Source of the DNA: Rhipidocladum racemiflorum
Lineage: Eukaryota > Streptophyta > Magnoliopsida > Poales > Poaceae
Direction of reading: 5' to 3'
Length of the DNA: 64,000 nucleotides
Assembly (NCBI GenBank): GCA_036346355.1
Contig: CM070578.1
Span: 17,250,501 to 17,314,500, forward strand
Part shown: piece by piece, positions 1 to 10,815 of the stretch
How positions within the stretch are numbered: the first letter of the stretch is position 1
How the letters are laid out: each line of letters opens with the position of its first letter
Position numbers and translations under genes: made by a program
The notes under the pieces: model-generated
Seen by the model: only the letters and a program-made list of their open reading frames with translations
What the model was told of the DNA's origin: nothing
Databases searched by the model: none

Positions 1-106
1 ATGAAGAGGGTCTTATTCTACAAAATAAAGGGGCACTAAATCCTTATAAAGTACCTGATTATTACTCAGGACTTTTCAGTCCTCACAAGTATGTTACCTT
101 GTGCAG

Positions 107-701
107 ATCAGTGGCTCAACAATGCTAAACCTTTCATTACTAACATCAGACATGTGGGCTGTTCTCATCCGTGTCTTTGCCTACCATGAAAAGGTTTGAT
201 TATTGGTACCCTCAACCTGCAGCTTATTGTCTTAAATACAACCAGCAATTAAAAGCCCCTTTCTTTCCAGGTCGACTGGATGTACTATGTAGCATTCGGT
301 GCAGTTGCAGTTGGACTAGTTATTTATTCAGGGTACTCACCTATTTTATACCCAGTCTCATCCAGCTATTTTCCTGTGATCTTTGTGTGACAACACTTAA
401 TTCTCACTGTTTATGAGTTTCAGTTTAATCATTTCAACTCATAGGATGTTTCTTCCATTCTTCCAAATTATACAGACACCATTTCTCCTTTTGTTTACTA
501 ATTCTGACATATGAATTTTGCGATTCAAACAGTGACAACAGATGGGGACAAGTTGCTGAGGTTAGCGATGTCGAAGGAAAACTGCCTGATGAGGAGGCTG
601 CTGTTGATCCACATGGTCAGGGTGCTGCATCATCTAGCAGCCGAAAATTTGAAGATGGTAAAACTCTTACCACTGATAGGCCTAAAGAGCCAATTGATTG
701 A
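107..701 (+). CDS. SLC35F-type (DUF914) nucleotide-sugar/drug-metabolite transporter, C-terminal exons
   Basis: Three exons can be read: 107-193, 271-332 and 533-701, with GT-AG introns between them; stop TGA at 699-701. They encode the last 105 residues; the gene starts outside the window. The first exon carries the family signature LLTSDMWAVLIRVFAYHEK, followed by VDWMYYVAFGAVAVGLVIYS, which looks like the last membrane helix. The final exon encodes a polar acidic tail rich in Ser, Glu and Asp, probably cytosolic. Plant SLC35F proteins belong to the drug/metabolite transporter superfamily with about ten helices; their substrates are mostly unproven. Family assignment rests on the signature and the helix. 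The frame closes exactly (318 nt). Bases 1-106 look intronic and 702-860 like 3' UTR. Confidence 0.8.
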
Positions 702-860
702 TCGTTGATATTGTGGACTTTGCGAACCATTGAGGAAATAAACATTTCAAGGAGAGTTTTTTTGTTGACGGAACTTCTGTTTGTGTTGAAGGCAAAGGCC
801 CTTATCATGCCCTCGACAACGAGGAGCCTGAAGTACAAGCATCTCCGGAATAACTAAAAA

Positions 861-1109
861 CTAGTTATATGCCCGTGCGTTGCTACGAAAAACAAAATTG
901 ATAACGAAAAATAAAGATTAAAAAATAAAAAAATACTATTTCATAATATCAAACATCTATCTTTAACTCTTCGTTTCTTGCAAAAGCTGACTAATTAAAG
1001 CAACGCTTCGTTTCTTGCGTAGGGCAATTAAGCAGAGCAATTAAGTAGGACAATTAAGCAGCGCAATTAATGTGACGTGGGAAGAAACTCTCACTTTATA
1101 TAGTAGAGA
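861..1109 (-). mobile_element. Small non-autonomous Helitron
   Basis: Read on the minus strand, the element begins TCTCTACTATATAAA and ends GCACGGGCATATAACTAG, and it sits between host A (860) and T (1110), as expected for insertion into an AT dinucleotide. Near its 3' end is a short eroded hairpin (CGT-AGCAACGC-ACG). It has no coding potential. It lies just beyond the stop of the SLC35F-type gene and may fall in its 3' UTR. The 5' TC, 3' CTAG and the absence of a target duplication fit Helitrons; family identity is from memory of grass elements. Confidence 0.65.
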
Positions 1110-2993
1110 TTGTAGGATAGAATCACAGTTCAATGCTGAATTTTGATAGAAATGTAAGAGGCCATCATATTGATGCAACTAGCTGTAATGTAATTTTGTA
1201 ATTTGTTCTTATTTTGTTTGGCGCCTACGATATGAATTCGTAGTCACCAGCGCAAATAATTGTGTTATGAATTCTCTCGTGTAATTGAGCACTGGAGATG
1301 ATCGGATGTACCCCAACCAGGTGGTATAAAATGGAGTTGTATGCTATTCTCGCTTCTTCTTTTTTCAACTCCCCTGCTCGTTTGTACTGAATTCCTATTG
1401 TGTTACTCATGGAACATGTAATATCCAGATCAATTATATACTTTACTAATTTCGAAATGTATCTGTATCATCAACTGTCGTTCACAACCAGAAGCTTCAA
1501 AGCATGCAACGCAAATCGAGTTTTAGCAAGTGTCATTTGGATCACCTTAAGAGTCTAGTCTGGTAGCATTCACGCTGTAAAGTTGAGGTTTCGATCTTGC
1601 GCAGATACACCATGTAACTTCTGTCATGGCAAAAAAAATTATTTGCCAGACAGGTGTATTATGCTCAGTAGCAACTGCATTGAGAGCTCATTAGCTCCAC
1701 ATGCACCGAAACTCCAAACATCACAAGCTTCCAGTAACACAATTGCGTTGAATAAAACCGAACGACACAAGAAAGATTACAATATACTACAATAAATTGT
1801 TGGGAGCATCCAATAAAGTTATGACCGGACAGTACAAATGCTATCATCCGTGTGAGTGGTAGCTTGAGCAAGCTATGGAGTGACCCGAAGACGGACGAAG
1901 AACAAGAGTGAGAAGTGATTCTCCCACAACAACCGACCCATGGATTTCACGTTCGATGGAGACTTGTACGCTGGTAAGAGCTCGGTTGTATGAGAATTAA
2001 TTGCTTCACAAATATGCAGAGATCATGCCTTTGGATTGCCCTTGGAATGACAGCATGATTCACTTGCAGCATCTCCAGGATTAGTCTTCCATATAGTTCA
2101 TAGATCACATAACCTACAAATTTGCAACAGTTAAGGTCAATGAACCAGGCTTTTTTTTGCATAGTATCGAAAAGAAGTCCATGGGGAAAAAAAAATATGC
2201 ATGCAGTGTCAAGAGTATGAAAACATTGAGCTAGCAACAAGGTTGTGAGCAAGCAGAGAAGTAAACAATCTGGGGGAAAACCTGACAGTGAATTCGAACA
2301 AATGTTTTTAACGATCACGGAATTCCTCTCCTTAGTTGGGATAAAAAATGCTCCTAACAACAGGTAATTTTGATTAAGTTTAAACAGATATGATTCTTGC
2401 GAATGCTGGAATAATAGCCAGCAACAAAAACTTGAGCATAAAACTTCATTTTACTTGGTAGATGCAGCCATATGGCGAGCTAGCAGAACGCTTCATGAAA
2501 GAAAGATGCCGATCCAGAAAATTTTCACATATTTTACAGCTAAAGCCAACTGACATGACACCTGACTCGCAGCTCAACAATCTTCATGTGTAATAAATCA
2601 GTAAAGCATCATTTGCAACAGAAAGAAAACTGTTGTAATCACGAGCAAAACAAATTATATGGAAATACGACAGCATTGATTTGAGAGAAACCAAGCATCG
2701 CACCACCAGGTATTACTGTTAACAATGCAAACTATTATTTGCTAGTTGCTACATACATATTGCTATCTTGGATGCATTTACATATGAACGAGACCAACCG
2801 ATTGCAATTAGGAGCAAAGCCTGAGATATCAGGCAGCGACCGGATGCATATTGTAGTATGGCACTTTACATCTCAAGCAAGTTAGCAAGCACTCCACAAG
2901 GGAAGTCCACAGATAAAATTAACAACGAGCTAGAATTAAATGATGTGTTCATTGATCAGATGTAAGATGATTCGACTGACAGAATGTTATACC
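1110..2993. other. Intergenic DNA, no supported gene
   Basis: This AT-rich stretch lies between the SLC35F-type gene and the AN1 gene. The left part probably includes 3' UTR of the former and the right part (about 2600-2993) 3' UTR of the latter. Open frames are short and have no recognisable domain. The only protein-like trace is a minus-strand patch at about 1678-1730 reading CDVWSFGAC, which resembles protein-kinase subdomain IX. It is followed by unrelated residues and a stop, so at most it is a relic. Confidence 0.5.
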
Positions 2994-3485
2994 TCAGATC
3001 TTTATGATCTTGGCAGCCCTGATCAGAGGGTTCTCCCGGGCAATCTCCTCCCGGCCGGCAGTTTTATAATCAAACGAGCAGCCATGAGTCTCTGAGTGCC
3101 GGTGACGTGGGCAGAAGAGCTCCCCGCACCGGCAGCGGAAGCCGGTCAAACCGACCCTCTTGCGGCACACGTTGCACCGGCTAGCAAACAGCACCGGGGA
3201 CAGCGGCTCAGATGCCACGGCCACCGTCGCCGACACCGCTTCAGCAGAGGCGGTGGCCTCGACCGGTTTCCTCTTTCTGGAAGCCTCTGTGAGAACACCT
3301 TCAAGGGGCTTGGACAAGAATTGAGCTGCTGGTGGTTGTGGTGGTTCCGGTATTTGAGCGGTTGGTGGCGGCGGCGGCGGTGGTGGTGATGAGGATGTAG
3401 TTGGGGAAGAAGGAGGTGAGGAGGAGGATGTGGGCTTCAAGATCTCGGCCTCATCCTTGTTGAGATCGCAGCTTTCCTGCGCCAT
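2994..3485 (-). CDS. AN1-type zinc-finger stress-associated protein (SAP), AN1-only
   Basis: A single open exon of 163 aa. I chose the ATG at 3485 (MAQESCDLNKDEAEIL) over an in-frame ATG 42 bases upstream because the protein from MAQES matches the start typical of plant AN1-only SAPs. Residues about 20-60 are Ser/Pro-rich low complexity, then a basic patch (SRKRKP), then an AN1 finger at about 104-145 with CNVC, FRCRCG, FCPRH and H-x-C ligands in order, and the usual tail ending AAKIIKI. There is no A20 domain. Plant SAPs are stress-induced and are thought to act in ubiquitin-linked signalling; that role is family knowledge, not seen here. A Helitron (3763-4682) begins only about 280 bp upstream of the start codon and may have replaced distal promoter sequence. 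Confidence 0.9.
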   Translation of the reverse strand: MAQESCDLNKDEAEILKPTSSSSPPSSPTTSSSPPPPPPPPTAQIPEPPQPPAAQFLSKPLEGVLTEASRKRKPVEATASAEAVSATVAVASEPLSPVLFASRCNVCRKRVGLTGFRCRCGELFCPRHRHSETHGCSFDYKTAGREEIARENPLIRAAKIIKI

Positions 3486-3762
3486 TGGCTTCGACACGGA
3501 TGAACAAATCAAGCAAATTGGGGCCAATCCCAGGCTTGAACAATCAGATCAGGGGGGAACTGGGCGTAGAAAGAGCCAGAAATGGAGCTATTGCGAAAAA
3601 TATTCAGCTGAGAAATGGGAAATCAATGATTTCTTTTTATCGAATCGGTGTAGACTGTAGACCCAAAAACCAAGAAAGAATAATGAGATCTGGACAAGAA
3701 CCAATGGAGAAATTTTATTGGAAAAACAGAGAAAATTTTGGAGCTTTCATGGACCAAATAAA

Positions 3763-4682
3763 TTAGGTAGAACCGTGCGGCAATGCTGCACCGTGCAAAA
3801 TTTGGTTCGAAATTCTTTTTTGCAAGGAAAACGTCAGAGAAAGAACCTAGTCATAATTTTTTTTGAGTTTTTTTTGGAAAAAGGTGACGTGAATAACCGA
3901 CGAAAGGACTTATCCGCTATTTCATTTCTTTGAAAGGACCTATCTATATGTTTTTTCTAGAAGGATCTATCCGTAATTATTTATTTTCTCGAAAGGATCT
4001 ATCCGTAATTAATTCTTTTCCCAAGGGCTCTTTTGCGCAAGGCGACACGTGGGCAGAGCGCACGCCGCGTGCGCAAACGAAAAATGAATTTACATTTTTT
4101 TTAGACAAAATGGACAACGAAAACATTTTTTCCGGCAAAAACAGAGAAGGGAAGCCTTTTTTTTAAGGAAAAATGGACCACGAGAATATTTTTTTGTTGG
4201 GCTTCGAGAAAAAACGACCCACGAAAACTTTTTTTCCAAGGGTCCGAAGCATAAATGGACCACGAAAACATTTTTTCTGACAAAAATGGAGAAAGGACAA
4301 ACGAAAAACGAATTTGCCTTTTTTTAGGAAAAATGGACCACCAAAACATTTTTTTCAGGAAAAACGGAAAAAGGACCCGGACGTAAGAAACAAGGACCTG
4401 ATTGTTATTTTTTTGGACATGTGCGCTATCCTGAAAAATTAGAAAATGGCTAACCCGCGATATGTATTTAACGGTGGGTTTTGTACGTAAAGTAACGAGC
4501 GAGGGACTTAAACGCTATTTGGAAAAAGTTTTTTTTACCCTCACAAAAAATCGCAAAGGATCTCTTTGTAATTTACAGGGACCAATCCGTAATTAAAAGA
4601 AAATCGAGGCGCTCTTTGCAAACTGGCAGGGGGTCTAACGTGGGGCACCTGAGCGATCGCCAATCCTTCCCAGCGTAATAGA
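3763..4682 (-). mobile_element. Non-autonomous Helitron, copy A
   Basis: On the minus strand it starts TCTATTACGCTGGGAAGGATT at 4682 and ends CTAA at 3763, between host A (3762) and T (4683). A 17-nt hairpin (GTGCaGC-ATT-GCcGCAC, 3775-3791) lies 12 nt before the 3' end, the classical Helitron terminator. The interior is non-coding: degenerate repeats of an 'aaatggaccacgaaaacatt' motif (4100-4380) and stretches about fallow bases such as 'taccctcacaaaaaatcgca'. A second copy in opposite orientation is at 34824-35731 with the same start and hairpin layout. Confidence 0.75.
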
Positions 4683-4704
4683 TGTAATATACTAGAAAGA
4701 CTAA

Positions 4705-4964
4705 GGAGCTGTTTGGTTTGAGGCTAAATTTGCCAAGCCAAGCCTTGTCAAAAATTGGCTAGCCAAAATTTGATATCCAAATTGGTGGCTAAAACTTGGC
4801 CAACCATTGACTAGAAAATGAACTAGAAAATTTTGGTATGGCAATGGTGAAGAGAATCTAGCCAAAGTTTAGTTGCAAACCAAATGATTGTCAAATTTGT
4901 TCAACACTACCAAAATTTGGCATGACAAGCATTGGTAAGCAATGGACACAAACCAAATAGCCCC
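4705..4964. mobile_element. Tourist-like (PIF/Harbinger) MITE
   Basis: 260 bp with terminal inverted repeats ggagctgtttggtttg and caaaccaaatagcccc and a 3-bp TAA target duplication (4702-4704 and 4965-4967). The interior has repeated 'gccaa' and 'ttggc' words and no ORF. It was inserted 22 bp beyond Helitron copy A. Confidence 0.75.
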
Positions 4965-5279
4965 TAAATCCCAATAAGCAATCGAGCCAGTAGACGAATC
5001 CGGAAGAAAACCAAAAGGGACCATTTGTTTATTTATTTATTGAGTGTTGCTTTTATGTTTTCTTTTATATTATAATGTGTATAAATATTAAATTAAACGA
5101 ATAAATAAGTAATATCAAACTTGATGTTGGAGGGCCCTACATTCATTCCGCTATAACATCTCTCGCGGTGACATAGCAGTATTATTTTATCTCACTTTTC
5201 TCTACTCTTTTTCTCTTAAATTAAAAAAAAAATCTTATTTTTAAAATTCTCTTCAATTTTTAAATAGGAAGTATTTTTA

Positions 5280-5520
5280 ACTATTCATGAAAGTTTTTCG
5301 AACCAAAATTTTATGAACTAAAATTTTTAAGTGGAAAGTTTGTTAATAAAAAAACTTTGAATTGAAAGTTTTCGGTTGAACCGAAAGTTTTTGAATCGAA
5401 AATTTTTAGTTGAATAGAAAATTTTCGAACTGAAAGTCGTCGGTTGAATGGAAAGTTTTTTAATCCAAAGTTTTCAAGCCGAAATTTTAGTTCATCTAAA
5501 AGTTTCAAATGGAATTTTTT
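5280..5520. repeat. Degenerate ~20-bp AT-rich repeats
   Basis: Successive variants of 'gaaagttttcgaattgaaa' run through this block, with spacing of roughly 18-22 bp. No ORF of interest. The DNA around it (4968-5606) is AT-rich and otherwise featureless. Confidence 0.5.
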
Positions 5521-5606
5521 TTTTCCGAGAGATGATCGGGGTTAGAAAAGGGAGTAAAGAGAGAGGCATTATGTAGCAATACCTGAACGTGTTCTCACTG
5601 ATCTTT

Positions 5607-5724
5607 GAGGGTATGTACAAGTACAATAAGATCATTTCAGTTAGCTCTTAGTCTGTACATATCAGCTTTGATCTATGTGGAAGAGTGAGAAAAGATGAGA
5701 GAAAAGAGAGCTGGCTTCTATTTA
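5607..5724. mobile_element. Truncated MITE, 'GAGCATGTACAATA' family (left part)
   Basis: It begins gagggtatgtacaagtacaata and matches the left half of the complete copy at 6035-6371. It stops where the next copy of the same family starts at 5725, after the TTA at 5722-5724. Confidence 0.55.
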
Positions 5725-6031
5725 GAGCATATACAATAGTCTATCTTTAAAGATTATCTCTAAAGATTTCAACTCATCTAGAGACACAGACAACATCTCC
5801 ACCAGTTTATCTCTAAAGTCATTCATCTAACCATTTTATATTATTTTCATCACATTATTACCATTCACACTATATCACTTTTTGCGTTGCTTTACATGAT
5901 CAGATTGTCTCTTGCAGAAGAGATAGCATATTCTCTTTTCTCACCTCCTCTCTCCTTCATGTAAGATTTTGCTGATTTTGCTGATATGGTATAGTTAAGA
6001 GACAGCTGAAGTAGCATTATTGGAGATGCCC
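5725..6031. mobile_element. MITE, 'GAGCATGTACAATA' family
   Basis: The inverted ends are gagcatatacaatagtct and gcattattggagatgccc. TTA flanks both sides (5722-5724 and 6032-6034), fitting PIF/Harbinger-type insertion. No coding content. Confidence 0.65.
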
Positions 6032-6034
6032 TTA

Positions 6035-6371
6035 GAGTATGTACAATAAGGCTACCTCAATTGGCACTTAGCCTGTACACATCAACTTTAGTCTATGTGG
6101 AGAGCAAGGATAATAACAAAGCCCACTACAGACTAATAGTAAGCTAAAAGCCAACTTGTACAATAATTGTCACTAAAAGTTGTCTCTAGATGTTGTGCAA
6201 TAAATATCTCTTATCTTTTGTACATAAATAATCTATCTATGCTCACATGCAAAGCTGGCTACTAAATAAGAGCCAGCTCTCTTCTCTCTCCTCTTTTCTC
6301 ACTCTTCCACACATACCAAAGTTGAAGTGTACAGACTAAGAGCCAGTTGAGGTGGCCTATTGTACATGCCC
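6035..6371. mobile_element. MITE, 'GAGCATGTACAATA' family, complete copy
   Basis: The inverted ends are gagtatgtacaataaggc and gcctattgtacatgccc, with TTA at 6032-6034 and 6372-6374. The interior has a characteristic gctggctactaaataagagc segment and pyrimidine runs shared with its neighbours. It abuts the copies on both sides, sharing the TTA junctions. Confidence 0.75.
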
Positions 6372-6374
6372 TTA

Positions 6375-6621
6375 GAGCAAATACAATAGAAAACCCACTA
6401 CTTACTCTAATTCTCATCCATGTCATCTAGAGTAAGCTAAAAAGCCAGTTTGTACAATATTTGTCTCTAAAAGTTATCTCTAAATGTTGTGCAATAACTA
6501 TTTTTTCTCTCTTGTACATAAATAATCTACCTATGCTACCGTGTATAGCTGGCTCTTATTTAAAAGCCATCTCTCTTCTCTCTTCTCTTTCCTCTTTTCT
6601 CACTCTTCTACATAGACTCAA
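6375..6621. mobile_element. MITE, same family, right end missing
   Basis: It starts gagcaaatacaatag after the shared TTA and follows the complete neighbour until 'catagactcaa', where the sequence switches to TGTGAGACCC at 6622. The missing right end suggests that a later insertion or deletion cut it. Confidence 0.6.
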
Positions 6622-8967
6622 TGTGAGACCCTCCCTTTTATATACAATTAATTTGCCTTTTTGATACTTAGATAACCGTTTTCTGATTAATCGATCATTT
6701 TCCTTTTAATCGCCAACCAATTTTGTTTTTTATTTATTAATTTAATTCATTAGTTTCTAATATTTTGTAATGACCATCTTGAAACTCCTCATCTGAACTA
6801 GCAGATTAAGCAAAGGTGAGTACAAACGTACTCAGCAAATCATACCGAAAAATGTAATATTAATATAAAGGTGACAAAGGAAGGTTATATGGTTGATTTT
6901 AGCACAAAGCAATAATTTTCTAAATATTCTAAGTGATTTCAAATTGCAATATTTTAGGGAAAATTTTATTTTTTAAAAAATATTTTTCAACTCAGAAATT
7001 ACTTCTAAAATTATCCAAGTTTTACCCTTGATGGGCTCTCTTCATCCCAATTCCATTTTTATAAACTCGCATTTTAAACTTAACAAATTCTAGTCTATGA
7101 ATGAATTGCTTGGCATGCCTATGACCGCAGACACAGCTATTCAATTAGTTTTACACTCTGCAGAGGTTGTACAACTTTACCTACAAGACATGATTGTCCC
7201 TTTGCGCTAATACACTTCCTTTGTTATGAAGCAGAGAAAATTATGATAAGGCCCCTATAAAAATCCATCCATGTAGTCATGCCCGCTAAGGTTTCATCCC
7301 TGAAATAATTCCTTTAGTCAGAAGCCCCCTCTTGCGCTAGAGTGGTAGCCTCACACTTTCACCACACCACCACCACCAAATGGCATGACTGTCCATAGTA
7401 TGTTTTAATATGGCTAGTCAGATCTACCCTATTCCAAACTTGTGGTAGTACGGTTAGGCTTTACATTCAGCGAAACTCAGACTGGTCCTTAATTGACTAG
7501 GCGAGACTTTCCACAAACCCAGAACTATAACCACACCACCACCCAACCATTTCTCGCCCGGTCTAAATCATATTTTTATTTTAACCATACTAATTCCAAG
7601 AATAATACTAAAATCATGATTCTCATTTTAATAGAATATTATTTTGGCAATAATCTTCCAAATTTTTCTAAGTTCAATTCTAAGCAATCTCTAAGTGGTA
7701 ACATATAACAATTCAAGTTTTTCTTATGGTTACAATGGTATCTGAATTCAAATTTCAAAGGTGGCATACCAATTCTGGGCATAACTAGCAATTTAAAATT
7801 AGGACAGAAATAACATTTATAACAGTTAAGTATGCATTAATTTAAATTAAAAATATAAACTTAAAAATTGGGATCAACGTGATCAAGGAGGTGTGACTTG
7901 CCTGGTTTGATGAGTTGCTACTCGAAATCGTTGCTCGGGTACTCCTCGGACTCTCTGAAATATATACGCGAAAACAACTAAATTCAAATAAAATAAAAAT
8001 AAATTCAAATAAAATACCAAACTAGCGTAAGCTAAAAATTTAGGATTTTATATGAATTTAGAAAGAAAAACAGAGCTAAATGGAGTTCAAACGGACGAAA
8101 ACGGGCTTAAGAAGTTTAAAAACAAATAAAAAACATGATTTTTCTAATTATTTTTTATAAAGGAAAATTCGGATTATTGCGCATGCTGACGTCAGCGATG
8201 ATTTTTTTGGATTTATTTTTTTTAAAAAGAAAGAATTATGATGAATGCTGACATCATAAATGATTTCGGCCGGAATTATTTTTGAAAAGAAAATAGTGGC
8301 GACGGCTGACATGTGGGCCCCGCCCATGGGCCAGATCCGCAGTCGGGTAGTGCAGCGTGCACCGGTGCATGGCGGAAGCGGATCTGGCCATCGGGATGGC
8401 GCGGCCTTGTGGCCGGCAGTGAGGCGAGAAAAGGTGCGGCAATGTGAGGCCAGCGGACCGGGCGGCGGCAATGAGGCTAGAGGAAGACGGGGAGATGGAG
8501 CCGGGCGGCGACGCCGGAGCAGGAAAGGGAGGTGGCGGGTGTGTCGGAGAGGCATAAGAGAGCGGGGGATAGAGTGGGGAGGAGTGTGGGGAGAGGGGAG
8601 GCGCTCGTGGGCGATTTTATAGTTGGGGGGCTCGGCGGTGGCCAATGGCTGTGGAAGAGACGGCGGCGGTTGCACGGGCCGGCGAGGAAAAGGCGGCGAA
8701 ACAAGGGGGGTAGGGAGCGGCCGGTGGAGGGGATAAGGGCGACGGGATCAACACGGAAAATGGGGAAGGAGGGCGAGCTCGGGCGCGGCCAGGGCTCCAG
8801 AGGGAGGCGGCGGCGAGTGGCCGACCATAAGGAAGGAGAGAGAGAGGAGGAGGAGGAGGAGGAAGAGGGGAGGGGCCGGGGTGTGCTAGGACGAAAAGGG
8901 GGCGGGCCGAGAGCTAGGCTCAACACAAAATAGTGGGGAATTTTTTTAAAAAAATACGGGTGTGACA
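6622..8967 (-). mobile_element. LTR-like repeat block (possible solo LTR)
   Basis: The block starts TGTGAGACCC and ends GGGTGTGACA, so on the minus strand it reads TGTCACACCC...CA, a common start for grass Gypsy LTRs. I see no matching target duplication (ctcaa versus gctac), so the ends are uncertain. The part at about 8290-8930 is GC-rich with long spurious frames on both strands. Words such as ggtccttaattgac and an agtac...gtactc motif recur in the block at 36190-39800, suggesting one family. No protein domain is recognisable. Confidence 0.35.
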
Positions 8968-10210
8968 GCTACACTACCTTTTTTTATTTTCGCTAAGTGG
9001 GAGTGCTGTAATACCACGTGTTGCGTCGTGGCAAATGCATCGCTCTCCGTTCGCTACGTTGGGAGCCATATTTGCTAAAAACATTTGACGAAGACTAGTT
9101 CTAAATTTTGTTTTTCGAGATAAAACAATGAAAAAAAACTGAAGAAATACTACTAAAAAAATGAAGCGAAAAGGCTGGGAGAATAAATTCGGGTGAAATC
9201 TGAACAACAACCTGTACCTGCCGCTGCTGGCGATAAAATAGGCGGTAGCTGACAAGATGATGAAAGTCGCTGAAAAAGGTTGTCGTTTGTCGCTGCCCAT
9301 GTCATCGCTTCGTGCATCGACGCGCCTTTCGGAGCTGTGCTGGCGCAGCCTTTCCGGCTTTTCCCCTCCCAACCGCGAGTGGACTGGCCGTTCGATCTCG
9401 GCCCGCTCGCGGCAGACACTGCCGGCATGTGACCCAAAACGCTGGGGCCCGCCAAATGTCCAAATTCAAACTTTTTAAAATATTCTTGCTTATATTATAT
9501 TTTCTTAAACGGATTCTACAAGTTTCATGAGCAGCATTCATAATCCCATAAATTACTCTATAGTCTAGCCTTCTCCTCATATAAAAAAGATTTCCATCAT
9601 CTTCTATATATAAGTAGAGAGCGTAAGGACACTTTGTACACACACTAGAAAATATTAATAACAAGAAGAGAGCCGTGGATTTACATCTTGTATTTTTATT
9701 TTGACCTTGTGTGATATGCTATCTTGATTGCTCAACAATGACCCCGATGCATAACCCATTATCACCACGATAGTGCTCTCAAGCAAAGGGCGTTCATAGG
9801 GGTGGGCAATTTTTCACCGAAATCAAAAAATCGAATCAAACTTCTATGATTACAATGTGAAAGTGCAATGTACTCTTTTTTCTATCTTTTTTTATTGGGT
9901 ATTTGGGAGGAGTTTTTATAAGACATGCATTACGCAATATTCATCCAATGGGAAGTGTTGAGATATAATTGGATTCTTAATCTTATTTGTTTAAATACGT
10001 CTGGACTCTATTTCATTATGGACGAATTCGAATCTATCTTTGATGGGTTTTTACTAAAAATATGACATATAATGTATAAAGGAATCAATCTAATAAAGAT
10101 AAGAGAATTTTTACCACTTTATATGTGAGCTTCTATGATTATCCCTTATTTTTTTTATTATTCGATCGATACATTGTATTTAATCTACGTATCATCATCG
10201 TTTTACAGCA
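8968..10210. other. Unclassified intergenic DNA
   Basis: AT-rich on the right, GC-richer at 9290-9450. Frames here are short, overlap on both strands and show no family signature. No terminal repeats were resolved. Confidence 0.4.
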
Positions 10211-10339
10211 ATCGTTTCCTCTTGGAGAGTTCTTTTTCATTGCGCAGATGCTCTCGAGTCGGAACTGTGTGCCTACATGAAGGGTCTTGCGCTGGCCTTG
10301 CAGTGGACGCATCTCCCGATTATATATTTTTATTTTTAA
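10211..10339 (+). pseudogene. RNase H-like (RVT_3 type) fragment
   Basis: The frame starting at 10211 reads ADALESELCAYMKGLALALQ and then WTHLPI, the pattern of the plant RNase H-like domain found in LINE-derived and reverse-transcriptase-like proteins (acidic start, EGL-A---W, PI). Upstream residues look unrelated, and the frame ends in AT-rich sequence after about 40 residues. It is a relic with no start codon or partner domains. Confidence 0.45.
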
Positions 10340-10815
10340 AACTTTTTAGAGGCTGCAGTTCCTACAGTTAGTAGCTACAGTGATTTGTTTTTTTAAAAAA
10401 AAATAATCTTTATCTGGTAACTTGATATTACTAATTGGAATTTTATCCAGTCTTTCTGTTTTCTATTTCTCCAAGGAATCTACTACATTCCAACCAAAAT
10501 TTACTAGTTAAACAGAGTGTATGTAGGCATAATATTTCCCACCCCAATTCCAAGCATACACAAAAGAGTTAGATAAAAATAAGCAAGAACACTAACTAGG
10601 TCTTGTCCCTAAAGAGAAGGTACACTAACCAAACAACATTACCAAATCAAATACTTATTCACGTTTGGCAACAGAAAAATTGAATTGCCAAGTTCAGTCA
10701 TTTTCTCACAAGTGAATCCCAAGTCACTATCTCAAAAATGATATGAATGTTCAGTTGATACTCAATACCGCTACTCTTCATTTCAAATACTGGCCGAAGC
10801 ATAGCAATCAATGAG
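10340..10815. other. 3' flank of the RID3-like gene
   Basis: No gene seen. The segment next to 10816 is probably the 3' UTR of the minus-strand WD40 gene; the remainder is AT-rich. Confidence 0.4.

Noticed and set aside
1947..2360. 137-aa minus-strand frame
   Set aside because: Composition is not protein-like, no signature; probably chance within a gene flank.
8148..8933. Overlapping long frames on both strands in GC-rich DNA
   Set aside because: Low-complexity Arg/Gly/Pro/Ser products, open on both strands at once, no domain; explained by base composition of an LTR-like block.
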